This document shows, piece after piece, positions 42,301 through 55,203 of a DNA stretch of 64,000 nt. This DNA comes from Massospora cicadina (lineage: Eukaryota > Entomophthoromycota > Entomophthoromycetes > Entomophthorales > Entomophthoraceae): the NCBI GenBank assembly GCA_022478985.1, contig JAKSZP010014890.1, positions 1 through 64,000 on the forward strand, in the 5' to 3' direction. The first letter of the stretch is position 1, and the number at the start of each line of letters is the position of its first letter. The notes under the pieces were generated by a model, which saw only the letters and a list, made by a program, of their open reading frames with translations, ran no database searches and was not told the origin of the DNA. The position numbers and the translations under genes were made by a program.

Positions 42301-44627
42301 TTAGTTGTTATTGGAGAACTTAGGTTAAGAGAACTTAGTTAAGGGTTTACAGTGCTATATTAAGGAAAAGACAATAGCTAAGAACTTAGTTTTGTCTAAT
42401 ACGAAATATTAAGTATTCAAATAAACATTGGTAACATATTCTAATTGAATATAAAATACTTTTATTATATATATCTAAGAAAACCAAGATCTGGAGGATG
42501 AGCTCGACTAGTAAGCTAGGCCAAGCATTGGTCTCATTCTCAGCGCTGTCCTGGGGTCAGACCCATTTTTTGGCATATAGTTTTGCTGAGACTGTCGTTA
42601 GAGAATGTCATGACATCTAGACATGGCGCGCGGGTTAAGGGATGTGTTTCTGCGGGATTATTCATTTTTAGTCAATAACCAGGCTGGTACTACCAAATTT
42701 CTATGTGGCTTACTGGCATGAACCCACTTGTTACATTTATGACTGGATGATATCTCAATCACAAGCTATCAAAGTAGCAAACTCTCAAGCCTCCTTTCCT
42801 AAGTTGAAGGCTGTTAACCACTAGCCTTAATGCTGGTAGTTCACAGATGCTGTTTGATCTAGTCCTTTGGTTCACATAGTGGCAAGATGATTTGTCCAGG
42901 ACATAACCTAGTAAGGGGAGGTTCAGAGATCCTTTAATGGCTATATCTGATTAACACAATCAAACATGACCTTCTAAGGGGAGAATCAGACGTCCCAATT
43001 GAACCCTCCGATATTTCTAAGAGTTAAAGGTGTAAAAGATATATATTAGGTAGTATATTGTGTTTTTATAATACCAGAGATAATTTGATAACATAATAAG
43101 ATTTTTCAGCGCTACCTGTTGGATATGAGAAGTATATCAGGCTATGATATCCTAGTCCTTTAACATTAATTAAAAGATGAATTAATAAGGAAGCTGTTTA
43201 TACATTGTTAGGCGGTTTGCAGTGGAGGCAATTTGTTCCTTATTTGTTGGCTCACTATTTTGGCGTAATCAATGGGATATACTCAGTCATTTGTAATTTG
43301 AATATAATACTTTTTGAACTTTATAGAAAAAGATCTGTCAGCGCACCACATATAGAAAATCTTATGTATAAGGGAAACTTACCATGATTATAAATAGTTA
43401 AGAAACCCAAGATTGAGGCTATACCTATATCGGAGAAGAGCGCAACAAAGGCCAATAGAAATTGCAGAGAACAATAAAAATGACAGACGCTTGGGAAATC
43501 TTACCAAACCTCATCTTTTGGACAAGAGTTGAACCACAGACCACCATGTTGAGTAGTATCATGAATATATAGTGGACTGGTTCCTAAGACACTGATACAT
43601 AATTAAACTCCTGCCAAACAAATTATGGAGAGTTGTCTTAATTTAGAAAGGCACAGAGTATTTGTGTTTCAAAAACGCGCAATAAATGATTCTTCTAGAG
43701 CAATAAGCCTATATGTCCATGCTATAGTCCAGTAGAGGTTGATAAGCCCTTTAAGCTTTGGTTCTGAGGATAACCTTCAGATATCTAACATACCTTCAAT
43801 AGCCCCTTAGGATACTTCATCTTTCAGAAAAAACTGAACTACTGGTAATCATGGAAATTAGACTTTTAAATTTTAGAGCCAGAAATACAAAGGTGTATGA
43901 GGTTAAAAACTACGCAATATCCAAGATAATTATAAAGGGAATCCTAATATGTATTTTGGAAATAAAAACGAGATTAAAAGGGCTTAAATGGTATTGATTG
44001 TATGCCAAAATTTTAGTAGTTCTGTAAACTTTTTAGATATCATTATCATTATGGTAAGGCTCAGACACCGCAAACTTGGCCAAGATATTGATTCAAACTT
44101 ACAGTTATATGATGCTGAGCATCTTACAATGGAGGGAACCCCATCTATCGCAGCTGGCGCTTTCTACAATAACAATTTGACAAACTTTAATAAAAAAATA
44201 AAGTTTGGAATATAGAGTCTGTTAAATTTTGCAGTTTAAATGACCTTAGAAAGCTGGAAACCAAATTAAAAAGTTAAGTTACTGTTATTTTGTGGGGTTG
44301 TTGATATGGGTCCCTAAATTGAGTTTTACCAAAAACTTTTGCAATAAGTTAAGCCCAGTTTGCCAAATTAAGCCATTTTTTAAGGATCACACGTTTTGAG
44401 ATTTTAGTCATAGTAGGGGTTATAGGCATTGATCGTCTAGTAACTTACCTTATCCCAATGAATCTTATCCAAATTTTTCCCAGCAGTGCAGGATATTACT
44501 TATTTCTTGTTTCTAACATTAGGTGATCATACAAAAAGTTTAAAAGAAGATTTTGAGAGATTTTTGAACTCTTTTATTTTCATTTTTTGGTCGCTTAATC
44601 TCAGGTAAAATGGTACTGTCTGTGACA
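42301..44627. other. Mostly unassigned; 3' LTR of element D at the right end
   Basis: No gene is seen. The right end (to 44627) is the LTR of element D, because the minus strand there reads TGTCACAGAC directly after the polypurine tract; its left limit is not determinable. A block at 43790-43830 (CCTTCAATAGCCCCTTAGG) resembles 41355-41385 (CCTTCAATGATCCCTTTGG), so both stretches share an older repeat. Confidence 0.35.
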
Positions 44628-44639
44628 TCACCCCCACTC

Positions 44640-46371
44640 TTTTTGGGGCTCCACTCCACCTGATAGCATTAAAAAAAGGCATTGCTTTTATGAGTGTTAG
44701 GAAGCTTTATAACAGCTAAAGGTGTGGGGTGACATATAAGACCAGATGCTTCAGGGAAGCTTTATGAAATATCAATACTAACTCTGAAGTTTTGAGGCAG
44801 TCCCAGGCTAGTACCCAGCTGTTTTCATCCTTGTAATGACTTTTCCAAGATAATAGGTTTTGAAGGCGGTGGCAGGTTTAGGCGGGAAGCCAGAATGACA
44901 TCAATTTCAGATTCAGGTTTGCCATCCACCATAATAGATTCAAGTGACTCTGATATATGTCCAGTGTAGGGGGTCAACAAACATTTAAGTTGAGTACTGA
45001 AAACTTTGATTGATTTTGAGGGTCAATCCATAGGCAGCATGTCCTATCTTCTGTATTAGTCTAAATGGACCAATATGCTTTAGACTTAACTTTTGGTAAG
45101 GTTGTTACATATGGAGGCTATAACGTTTACCGTCGCTAGACCCACGTGTTTGTACTCTGAACCCCTCTTATGTTTTTTGGTCTTAATATTCCTTGTAGAC
45201 CCTCATAGCTACCACAGAGATATTTCTTTACTGTGTAATGGAATTCATTAAGCTCCTTAGGCTTCTCATTTTCTGTTAACACCTGAATACCTGAGTGGGG
45301 CCAAAGTTAAAGCGTGAGTTTTAACCATAGTTTGCAAAGAAGAGTGAAGATCCAATTAAGGCATGCTTTAAGCTGTTATAGAAAACTGGCCATATGAAGG
45401 TGCGCCAACCAGTTATATTGTTCAGCAGTTTTATAGCAGCTAGAAACTTTTTTGACCTTGGTTTAACCTCTCTGTCTACCCATCAGACTGAGGGCGAAAT
45501 GTAATAGAGTGAATCTGACAGATCTGACTTAGGGACAACAAGGCCTCCCAAAATTGTGCTGTGAACTGAGGATCCCTATCACTCACTACTTCCTTAGGGA
45601 TACATTTGAACAAAGAATCGTTAATGAACTGGGGCATATGTACTTAAGTTATCTTCGTGGTACAAGGGATGAAGTGGGCCATTTTTGTAAATCAATCAAC
45701 CACAACCATCCCTGCATCAAATCCTTGTTAGGGGGAAGTTCAATGATATAGGTCACTGATAATGACGTCCAAGAACCTTTTATTTCTTACAAAAGTACTA
45801 TTAGTCCAGTTGCCTTTCAATGTCTGGCTTTGGAGCAGTGGCGTGGAAGAAAGGTCTTAAAGTATTGTTCTTCTTTAATGAGGCCCTTCTAACTATAAGT
45901 GCTCCTGATAAGGTCAGTGGTCTTGTCCTTTCCAGAGTGTCCTACTGCAGGGTAGTCATGGTGCTCACAATTAGCTTCTTCCATGAGAGCACCTGGGGAT
46001 ACTCAAAGCTTCCCTTGATGTAGTGTAGCGCCTTCAAGGACATGATAGTCCCAAACAATAGGCTCTCCAATCTTGGTGCAGGCCTCATAGTGGTTTCAAA
46101 CTCCACTGAGAGGGGTTGGGATAGGCAAACGCAGGAGGTAAGGTCTGAGTCAACTGGCTCAGCATCAAAAGTAGATTTTTGCAGGGGATGGCATCTCTGG
46201 ATTGGTCATCATCATCTCTAGATAAATAAATATTTTGGTATTGTGTGCATCAAATATGGAAGCATCAGGTAGGTGAACAAGGTTTTGCAAAAGAGTAATA
46301 GGGAGAAAGTTATTTAATCTTTCACAAACTCATACTTTAAATTGCTTATAAAGAATGTCTCTTAAGACAGC
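44640..46371 (-). pseudogene. Chromodomain and integrase of element D
   Basis: On the minus strand about 44880-44990 reads VDGKPESEIDVILASR, and 44780-44860 NLLSWKSHYKDENSWVLAWDC. These are the two halves of a chromodomain that C shows as TPEWEVEEIVASH and YLVSWKGFDAEENSWVPVRDC. To the right (45480-46100) the integrase core and zinc-binding domain are recognisable by co-linearity with A, for example the target-like CTGAGGATCCCTATCACTC at 45565-45583 (A: CTGAGGTCCCCAGTCGCTG). The frame is destroyed by stops and shifts. Ends at the element C insertion. Confidence 0.65.
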
Positions 46372-47264
46372 TGTCATGGCTTGAGGATGACATTATAATG
46401 GAGAAAAAAACCAAGGATAAAGCTGTATGTCAGGATGCCAAAAGGTTGGAGTTGCCAGGCCTCCATGACCTCAAACATACCTTGGACCTACGCTGGGTTA
46501 AGGTGAGGTATGTCCAGGTTGATACTGGGGATGAGAGAAGTTCAGTTCTGTATTACACAGGTGCATTAAAATATATCATCTTTGCAATAAAAATGACGGT
46601 TTAAATTAACTTCTTAGTGAACAGGTTCTCAAAATCCATTCAGTTTTCGAAATTTCTAGTTTTGGCCAGCCTTGTCTACAATTGATAACCCAAATTCAGT
46701 CAATTACAAAGTATAGTCTATTGTCCAACGGAAGTGTGCGCTTATTGGTGCACCTTGGTTTAGCACCACTTCCATTGATCGATTGTTCCCCCAAATTTCC
46801 TAAAAATTGTTTTCTCAAGACCAATCTCTCTCGTTGGTTGACTTTCCTCATAAAAAACCTTTCGTTAGTATACATTCTATATATATTATCTTGGACAAAC
46901 CTGTGCGTGGACAACTTTAAGAAGGCCTTATGCAACGTTGGATCTTTAATATTAACAACTGTAACTTTCTTCACTTGCGCACCGCTGGGCCGCCCAGGTT
47001 TCCTCCAATATAGGTTAATTATGCACTCACGCTCAGAGCACCGCTTGGGTATGAACTCGCTTTGGGGTTCACTCCAGCCTGGTTGTTAGTCTGAGTTTTG
47101 TTCTTATATCTATCATTAACCACCCTCGCCCTAAGTTACTACTGCTCAAGCACCCTCTGTGGGGCTTTACTAACTTTGCTACTAACAACTAGTTCCCTAG
47201 CATTGGGTCTGTGCACCATGCACCACCCCTCTGGAACAGGAGAGTTATATACACTATCCATACA
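46372..47264 (+). repeat. 5' LTR of element C
   Basis: Long identical stretches with 51538-52431, for example ACCTTGGACCTACGCTGGGT and GATCGATTGTTCCCCCAAAT. Confidence 0.93.
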
Positions 47265-47559
47265 TTAGTTGACCAACCACTTTCTTTTACGTGCATAAAC
47301 TTTTCTGTGTGGGACTTTCACAAAGTGCAAACAGGGTGCATTAGCTGTTGGTCAAGGCTACGGTGGGATTCACACCTGTTTAATCTTTTTTCTGAAGATT
47401 GGAGCATCTTGGCATTATTCTTGTTGCCAGGCTGGAATATACCCACCCTTCTTATTTATAAGCGGTGGATACAGACAATTTGTGATCTGAGATTCATGAT
47501 TTCCTAACTTTACGCCGAGATTCATAAAATTGTTACAATAAAATTGGTTTTTCCTTAGC

Positions 47560-48300
47560 ACCACATTTGGATGGTGTGGATGGGTTCATCGATGGAGGGC
47601 CTGGTGGTGATGGCCCTGGATAACGGTGCACAACCTGCTGCCAAAATGGGTATGGTGTCATTTTTGGCCCAAAATGCATTTTATAATGACGTATCCATAT
47701 ATACAACTGAGCCATATATCTTCTCTTATAACTCAGATATGGACCCCATTTCAGTACATCAAATCACTCTAGATAACCCACGCTTTTCCAAAAGTATGAT
47801 CTTAAGGACACAGGAGGTAGAAGATATGTTGCTTCTTAAATACAAAAATGTATATGCAGTTGCTGAAGATATGGTTGGATATGTGACCTCAGTTGTAAGA
47901 GTGGCCAACTTTCTCTCTCCATTCTTTGATGCAGAGACGTACCCTGGTGGTATGTTTACGCCTGAAGAAGATTTTTTTGATGAAGTGTTGACTTTGTCTG
48001 CTATATTTAAAGATCATTCAGGTTCTTTTTTGTTAATTGCTACCCTGTTATCCCCTTCAGGTAAGATTAGCAGTACTATCTTGGTAGATACTGGAGCTTA
48101 TGAGAATTTTATTGACCAGGACCTGGCCGACTATCTTGAGCTTAGTTACTTGCCAGGTGGTATGGCTAGGGGAGGATCTTCTCAAGGTATTCCCACCCTG
48201 AAGGTACTAGGGATAGTGGAAATCAAGTGGGCAAGTATCTTTTAATGGACCGTTTCCTTTCAATCAAAAACCTCTTGCACCCCATTATTTTAGGAGTAGA
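47560..48300 (+). pseudogene. Gag C-terminus and protease of element C
   Basis: The open frame 47571-48245 (224 residues) includes MALDNGAQPAAKMGMVSFLA, HQITLDNPRFSKSMILRTQE and SSTILVDTGAYENFIDQDLA (catalytic D-T-G, about 48078-48125). SYLPGGMARGGSSQGIPTLK follows. The DTGA box and the LADYLELSYLPGG text match element A. I see no CCHC knuckle in 47265-47570, so most of gag may be missing or unrecognisable. A stop at 48243 ends the frame; the protease C-terminus (FLSIKNLLHPIILGVEWW) continues in another frame. Confidence 0.85.
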
Positions 48301-48579
48301 GTGGTGGTGAAAGTTTGACGCCAGGACTAACTTGAGAGATAATACCCTATCCTTAATATTAATGAATGGTCACACATTAATTATTCCATTGTCTGAGGCT
48401 AATTTTCAAGGAAATGTGCCCCACTGGCCCAATATCCACACTCTCAATCTCACTCCATTGTTGAAGTCCTCACTGAAAGTACCTTTACCTTCCTGTTTTG
48501 AGGGTCTGGATATTCGTTTGATGCAGCTTCAGCCAATGTATTACCTGCTCATTCAGAGTTTGATTGCAATTTTAAGCTC

Positions 48580-49880
48580 ACTTTTGATCTGGTGCGTATA
48601 TTTTCCCCAGTATATCCATTGATGGTATGGGAGGAAGCAGCATTAGATGTGTGGGCTAAGGAGCAGTTATCCAAAGGCGCGATATTTCAGCAAACCTCCT
48701 CAGTATGCTACCACTTCTCTTTGTGGGGAAAGCCAATGGTACTTTATGCCCATGCATAGATTAAGGGAACCTAAACAATGTCACTGTACCAGATTTACAT
48801 CCCATCCCTTTGGATTCAAAGATTTCACACTATGTGGAGAAGGTGAAAGTATTCTACAAACTGGATTGCCTAAATGCGTTTAATAAGATCTGGATTAAGA
48901 AGGGCCAGGATTGGCTAACCGCATTCCATACCAGAAAAGGGATTTTCCAATTTTGGGTCATGCCCTTTAGTCTTAAGAATGTCCCGCTATCTTTCAACGC
49001 CATATCGATGCAGCTTTGGGGGACCTGCTAGGTATGTGTGGTAGCCTACATGGATGATATTCTGGTGTTTTCTCCTGATCATGAGTATCATAAGGTACAC
49101 CTTTGGCAAGTAGTGGAGAATTTAAAGGCAGCTAACCTTACGCTGAAGATCAGTAAATGTGAATTCTTTAAGTCCCAGGTTATTTTTCTGGGCAATGTTG
49201 TGTTTGACCCAGGACACATGATAATTCCAGATAAGGAGAAGACAATTTGTAAGTGGCCCGCCCCGACTTCATTTAAGGAGTTGAGGAGTTTTTTGGGGAC
49301 GTTTACGTTCTTTAAGAAGTTTACACCAAATCTTTCTGAAGTGGCAGCGCCCTTGTATAAGGAGAGTGGGGTAAAAGTACCCCAGTAGTCCCCATTTTTG
49401 GAGGGTGCTTTCCAAGAATTAAAGCGCACCATTTTATTCACGTATCTCCCTCACCATGTAGATCCTATAAAAGGAGTTCTTTGTGTATAATGATGCCTCC
49501 AACTTCGCCATAGTGGCTGCCCCATTACAAGTAGGTGAAGATGGAATAGAGAGGACCATCTAGTACTAAAAAAAGATGGAATAGAGCATCCAATGGTATA
49601 TTTTTCTAGGAAGATGTCTCTGTCTGAGTTAAATACGCCGTTTACCACAAAGAGTTACTAGCAGTGGTGGAGGCGATGACTTATTGGCATCATCATCTGC
49701 ATGGCTTTTCCCAACCATTCTGCATATGTACAGATTACCGTGACTTACTGTATTACTGCTCACCTCATGTCTTGACCCCACGGTAAACCCATTGATATAA
49801 GACCCTTGCCCACTTTGCATTTTCTTATGATTTCACTAAGGCAAGGATAATGGTTTGGTTGATTCTTTAAGCCGCAACCC
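48580..49880 (+). pseudogene. Reverse transcriptase and RNase H of element C
   Basis: Palm segment 48810-49031: LDCLNAFNKIWIKKGQDW and AFHTRKGIFQFWVMPF. Catalytic box VVAYMDDILVFSPDHEYHKV at 49038-49097. The frame then stays open through FFKSQVIFLGNVVF and KELRSFLGTFTFFKKFTPNL to a stop at 49386. RNase H begins FVYNDASNFAIVAAPLQVGE (about 49480-49535); the catalytic D of the DAS block is present. The gene ends with LVDSLSRNPALDP (about 49855-49893). At least four frame changes and several stops (48769, 49029, 49386) make it non-functional. Confidence 0.88.
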
Positions 49881-50099
49881 TGCATTAGATCCCAATCTAA
49901 AGGAGGTAGAGGTTCATGATACACAGTTGATAATTCCACCAGGTAAGATTTTGGCTTAAATTCCCTCTCTCTCAGTCAATGGGCCAGCACTCTTTCCTCT
50001 GGAAAATGCGGAGGAATACAGTATGTTCAGAATGTAGTCCTTTCTCAGCCGTTGTCAGCCAAATACTATGGTCCTCACTAAGAGTGCGCTAAATAGGAG

Positions 50100-51160
50100 G
50101 ATCTAACCAGGGGTTATCACGTGAAGGATAAAATGGTGTGGTTTCAGGGGCGCCTATGGATTCCTGATGGACCACTGCACCTGAAAATCATCTGTGACCA
50201 TCACGATAGACTCACCATTGGTCATCCTGGGAAAGCAAAGACATTATAGTTAATACAAAGAACCTACAATTGAAAGGACTTGCCTGCTCAGGGGGACGGT
50301 ATTGTAAAAAGTGCCTGATCTGCAATCAAATGAAACCAAATTGATAATCACTAGCGGGGTCATTGGTACCAGTTTAAAAGGCTGAAGGGCCTAGGACTCC
50401 CCTATCGGTGGATTTCATTATGGAATTACATGTCTCTGATGGTTATGATGCCATCATTGTAGTGGCAGACCGTTTTACAAAGTTCGCCAACTTTATTCCT
50501 TGCAGAACCACAGTCACTGCGGCTGAGATGGCTAGGATTTTCGTCACTCATGTGTTTGCACGTCATGGGGTCCCCCAAAAATTATTAGCAATTGGGGACC
50601 CCAGTTTACCTCTGTCTTCTGGGAAGAGTTGTGTAATACTCTTCAGATTTGCCCCTGCCATTCAACTGCCCACCACCTACAATCAGATGGGCAGACTGAA
50701 TGAGTGAACAAGTGCTTGGAACAGTTTCTGCAGTGTTACACCGCTGTGGATCATTTAGATTGGGTTTCTCATCTTCCTAAAACCCGTTTAGCTATAACAA
50801 CGTGTTACATGCATCTATTGGATGTTCACAATTTTTTGCCGACCATGAGTTTAACCTCGCCTTCAACATGGAGCCTAGTTGTGGATTAGAAGTTGAAGTG
50901 GTAGTGGACTTTGCTAAAACTATTAAGAAAGTACACCAGGTATCCACAAGTTTGGAGGTGGCAATGCAAGTTTATAAGGAGAACGCTGATGGAAAAAGAT
51001 GAGTGGGTCCTGCATACAAAGAAGGGGATCTCATGATGCTTAATGCTCAAAACATCCCTATCAAGCAGCCATGCAAAAAGCTGGAACCAAAGAGGATTGG
51101 CCCTTATGCGTTGACAAGAAGGTGGGCCACGCCTCATACCAGTTAGATCTTCCCTCTTAA
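50100..51160 (+). pseudogene. Integrase of element C
   Basis: The H2C2 zinc-binding domain is at about 50165-50335 (DHHDRLTIGHPGKAKT, then GRYCKKCLICNQMKPN). The core begins DFIMELHVSDGYDAIIVVAD (50408-50467), followed by TVTAAEMARIFVTHVFARHG. The second Asp block reads LLAIGDPSLPLSSG, where the relative A has ATGD. The Glu block is read as SDGQTE, stop, VNKCLEQFLQC around 50690-50740; the stop is a TGA (50706-50708) where A has an Arg codon. The end of the domain is WVSHLPKTRLA (50761-50793). Confidence 0.85.
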
Positions 51161-51203
51161 TTTCAGATCTTTTCAGTCTTTCAAGAAAGCAATTTGATGT
51201 TGT

Positions 51204-51470
51204 TTGGGGGCCCCATCAGAGACTCCCGAGGCTCAACTTATGGATGGGACGCCAGAGTGGGAAGTGGAGGAGATAGTAGCCTCTCACCTAGTGAAAAGAA
51301 GGCTTGAGTACCTGGTATCCTGGAAGGGATTTGATGCAGAGGAAAACAGTTGGGTACCAGTGCGTGACTGCACACATGCCCAAAACCTGATTGACGTTTT
51401 CCACAAGCGTTTTCCCAGGCCGACAAATCTCAGTCAAAACAAACCGTTGCTGCTAAAAAGTTGCCCCAGC
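51204..51470 (+). pseudogene. Chromodomain of element C
   Basis: The frame 51204-51713 contains a complete chromodomain at about 51243-51425: DGTPEWEVEEIVASHLVKRR, LEYLVSWKGFDAEENSWVPV, HAQNLIDVFHKRFPRP. The aromatic-cage positions (W in EWEV, W in SWKG, W in NSWVP) are kept. Chromodomains of this type bind methylated histone H3 and bias insertion to heterochromatin. The domain itself is intact, but the pol frame upstream is broken. It is the best-preserved copy in the window; A and D have damaged versions. Confidence 0.92.
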
Positions 51471-51537
51471 CCACAAAAACTTTTCCCTGGCGCAAGCCCC
51501 TGGAGGGGGGTGGAGCCCCAAAAGAACAATAGGGTAA

Positions 51538-52431
51538 TGTCATGGCTTGAGGATGACATGATGATGAGGATAAATATCAAGGATAAAGCTGCATGTCAGG
51601 AAATCAACAGGGTGAAGCTGGCAGGCCTCCATGACCTCAAACATACCTTGGACCTACGCTGGGTTAAGGTGAGGTATGTCCAGGTTGATACTGGGGATGT
51701 GAGAGAAGTTTAGCTCTGTATTACACAGGTGCATTAAAATATATCATCTTTGCAATAAAAATGACGGTTTAAATTAACTTCTCAGTGAACAGGTTCTCAA
51801 AATCCATTCAGTTTTCGAAATTTCTAGTTTTGACCAGCCTTGTCTACAATTGAAAACCAAATTCAGTCAATTACAAAGTATAGTCTATTGTCCAACGGAA
51901 GTGTGCGCTTATTGGTGCACCTTGGCTTAGCACCACTTCCATTGATCGATTGTTCCCCCAAATTTCCTAAAAATTGTTTTCTCAAGACCAATCTCTCTCG
52001 TTGGTTGACTTTCCTCAAAAAAACCTTTCGTTAGTATACATTCTATATATATTATCTTGGACAAACCTGTGCGTGGACCACTTTAAGAAGGCCTTATGCA
52101 ACGTTAGATCTTTAATATTAACAACTGTAACTTTCTTCACTTGCGCACCGCTGGGCCGCCCAGGTTTCCTCCAATATAGGTTAATTATGCACTCACGCTC
52201 AGAGCACCGCTTGGGTATGAACTCGCTTTGGGGTTCACTCCAGCCTGGTTGTTAGTCTGAGTTTTGTTCTTATATTTATCATTAACAAACCTCGCCCTAA
52301 GTTACTACTGATCAAGCACCCTCTGTGGGGCTCTACTAACTTTGCTACTAACAACTAGTTCCCTAGCATTGGGTCTGTGCACCATGCACCACCCCTCTGG
52401 GAACATGAGATATATAGACACTCTCCTTACA
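51538..52431 (+). repeat. 3' LTR of element C
   Basis: 894 bp; its TGTCA follows a purine-rich tract ending GGGTAA. Partner of 46372-47264. Confidence 0.93.
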
Positions 52432-52436
52432 CCAGC

Positions 52437-54097
52437 AGAGCTGACGTGTGGTCAAATTTAGTGGGGATTTGTAGTAGAGGAGAGCGTGATGAGCTAGTTT
52501 GGATGGTGAATGGCCACTGTGAGCCGTGAAGGTGGTTTTACCAGTAATGTATAGCCTGCAGCACTGCTAGCAACTCCTTATTATATATGGCATAGATTAG
52601 TTGAAAAAGTGACATCTTCTTTAAGAATTAGGCCAATGGTCATTCTAGACTGTCATCTCCTGCTTGAAGCAGGGCTGCTCCTATTGCATAGTTGGAGGTG
52701 TCAGTTGCTACACTACAGGAGCTTGTGGGTCTTCGTGGACCAGGACTGGGTTGGGCAACAAAATGGACTTCATTGTGTTGAAGGCAGCATCACACTCAGA
52801 TGTCTAAGTTAGAGTATTATTCCAGAGGCAAGGTGAAGTAATGACACTACCTCTGATAGTTGGAGTGAGCTTCTTCAGGAAGTTGCAAGTGATCATAAAG
52901 CTCCTCAGATCTGACAAGGATGTGGTAGTAGTCCAATCATGAATAGTAGCTTCTCTTTATGGCAAACATGTGCCTCTTGTTGAAGATATTGTTTCCTAAG
53001 AAAAGACTCAATACTGTGTGAACTCATATTAAATTGCGTATATTGTGAGTATCTCTTGAGAGAGATGCTCAATCGTTGCTGAGAGATGCTGAACATGAGT
53101 TTTTCTATCTAGGGAAAAACTAAGATTTCTTTCATGTAGGCAATGACACACACTCCAATAAGGTCCCCAAGAATGGCATCAATAAAGCTCTAGAAGAAAT
53201 TGGGGGTTTCAGCCCAAAAGACATTATATAGAATTGATAGAGCCTTTTATTTTACATAAAAGCTTTCAGCTACTAGCCCTTCTTAATGCAGATCTGGTTG
53301 AAGGCGTTCAATCAGTCAAGCTTGCTAAAGGTTTCAGCCTTTTCAATTTAGCGTGCAATTTGTTGTTACAGTGGTTTGGGGTGTAGGTCTGGGACTTTCA
53401 CATTTTTGAGATTGCCATAATCAACACATAAGGACAAAGAGCTTTATCAGCCTTTTCCACTTTTTAAAAAGGGGAGCATAATGAATATGGCTAGTTTAAA
53501 GATATATTCTTTGTTGAGCACATCACTGAACCACTCGTCTAGGGTGGCCTCATTTAATGACAAGGGGTAGATGAAAGAATGTATTTTAACTAGGTCAACA
53601 GTGAGCTTAAAATCAAAATAAAAGAAGGGTATGAGCTGGAAAATCTCTGACCTTTGTATCATTGATAAGGTAAGCATAAACCTTGATACACTCAAGAAGT
53701 TATAGAGGAGGAGCAGTGGTCATGATATTTTGCAAATGGAACAAAACATGAGTTAGGGATGGCCGCCATCCTAACAAATTTATCTCTAGGCGATTCAGAA
53801 AGCATGGGAATTTGCATTCTTATGCCTTCAGAAACACTAGTTAAAACTAATTGTTCATCCAAATAGATCCACAGTTCAAGATTGCGCATTAAAATTCCAA
53901 GGATGACAAGGTATAAGAGTTGATTGACAGAAAATAATTTTTCTGTAAAAAAGCCTTTACCATCACAGAAGGATACAGGGGACTAAACTTTGTATGAGGA
54001 GATTTTCTGAGATGCTCCCACTTCACAAGGCGCCATGGAAGCATGGAGAGTTATAAAGCTTCTTCTAACCTATATATTTATGATATTGAAATGCTTG
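52437..54097 (-). pseudogene. Reverse transcriptase and protease end of element D
   Basis: Minus-strand relic in the order (right to left) protease end, reverse transcriptase, RNase H. The frame 53692-53889 reads MRNLELWIYLDEQLVLTSVS, matching C's protease/RT linker (MRDNTLSLILMNGHTLIIPL). About 53285-53350 gives FSKLDxLNAFNQICIKKG, matching LDCLNAFNKIWIKKG of C. The thumb and RNase H run to 52437 in shifting frames. A YMDD box is not intact (53130-53150 reads IAYMKEI). The left end abuts C, the right end abuts E. Confidence 0.65.
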
Positions 54098-55188
54098 TGT
54101 CAGATTCCGGTGGCTTACTCAAAAATAAACCTTCAACAACCATCAGCTTGGGCCGATTATCCTTTCAACGCTTGAGCTAACACCTATATTCTCACCTCAA
54201 AGCCTATTGTGATCATACAATTTAGGCTGAACATCTCAATGATAATTTGATCAAGTATTTTAGCAGAGCTCTTGGCCCAGGTACGTTCACATATGGCCAA
54301 TTTTCTAGGCATTGTATCTCAGCAATTGGTCCTGATTATCAGAAACACAATCAACTTAATTGTATAAAAAATAATTTGGGGACGACCCAAAGTTAACGTC
54401 TGAAAATTCCATGGACTTCAGATGAACAAAAAATGCAATCAATTTCCCACCTTAGGGCTAAATTCTTATTTGATCTGCATAATCGGCATGATAGCACTTG
54501 TGTGGACCACCCAAAAGGGGTTACCTAGTGCTATCAATAAGACGCTGCCAATATCCCAATTAGGGGTGTATAATTTACTTCAATTGATGCCAAAATTTCA
54601 CAGAAGGTGTATTTAGTCAGCAGTATGATGAAACTCAAATCCTGAAGATCTTAGGACAAGTTTGCATGCTTTTATCAAAATTTTTGTACCTAAAATCCTC
54701 CCGATTTTGAGAGCATTTTGCCACCAATGAACCTAAGAAAAGGTTTCAGTCATAGGCTGAACTGAGGTGATAAAATAGCTGTTGAAATTTTGTGCTGGAA
54801 TGTGGCCAGGAGATGCCCTAGAGGTATAAATACTGGTGCCTGGCCTAATGAACAAGATCTAATATTAGCTTGCAATAAAAGTATTATTTATCTTATCCTT
54901 TTCCTGGTTTTTATCTAAATCCTAACCTTGAAGAAGTGTCAACAAACTGGAAGGACTGAATCCCCAGTTTGTATTAAATCCTGCCTCAGAAGAAGTTCCC
55001 AAATATGAAGGAAAAATTATGCCCAAAATTGGCAGGAAGAGTCGAGGCAAATTTATTAGGCCTAATGAGTTGTTGAATAGTCCAAATACTGTAAACTACA
55101 GGCACAATTGAGGTTAACCATTGGAACTTTAGCCCAAATAGATGCGCAGGATAACAGTTTCTAAGTGAGCGATCCTCAGATTTTGACA
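54098..55188 (+). repeat. 5' LTR of element E
   Basis: Aligns end to end with 62684-63775. Well-conserved blocks are GAGCTAACACCTATATTCTC, GGAGATGCCCTAGAGGTATA and CCTGCCTCAGAAGAAGTTCC. Confidence 0.95.
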
Positions 55189-55189
55189 A

Positions 55190-55203
55190 TGGGTGCTCAC
55201 TAA
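55190..55203 (+). promoter_or_regulatory. Primer-binding site of element E
   Basis: TGGGTGCTCACTAA, one base after the LTR end. Shared with B and F apart from one extra G. Confidence 0.6.

Larger units (their letters stand above)
46372..52431 (+). mobile_element. Chromovirus (Ty3/gypsy) element C
   Basis: 6,060-bp plus-strand element inserted in element D. LTRs are 46372-47264 (893 bp) and 51538-52431 (894 bp), beginning TGTCATGGCTTGAGGATGAC and ending near TACA. The flanking duplication is ACAGC (46367-46371) against CCAGC (52432-52436), one mismatch. After their first 70 bp the two LTRs differ at only a small number of positions, the least divergence of any pair here, so C is the youngest insertion. 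Order: protease region, reverse transcriptase, RNase H, integrase, chromodomain, polypurine tract GGAGGGGGGTGGAG (51503-51516). Confidence 0.93.

Noticed and set aside
46372..52431. C as a fully active element
   Set aside because: Frameshifts and stops in protease/reverse transcriptase and integrase exclude autonomous activity.
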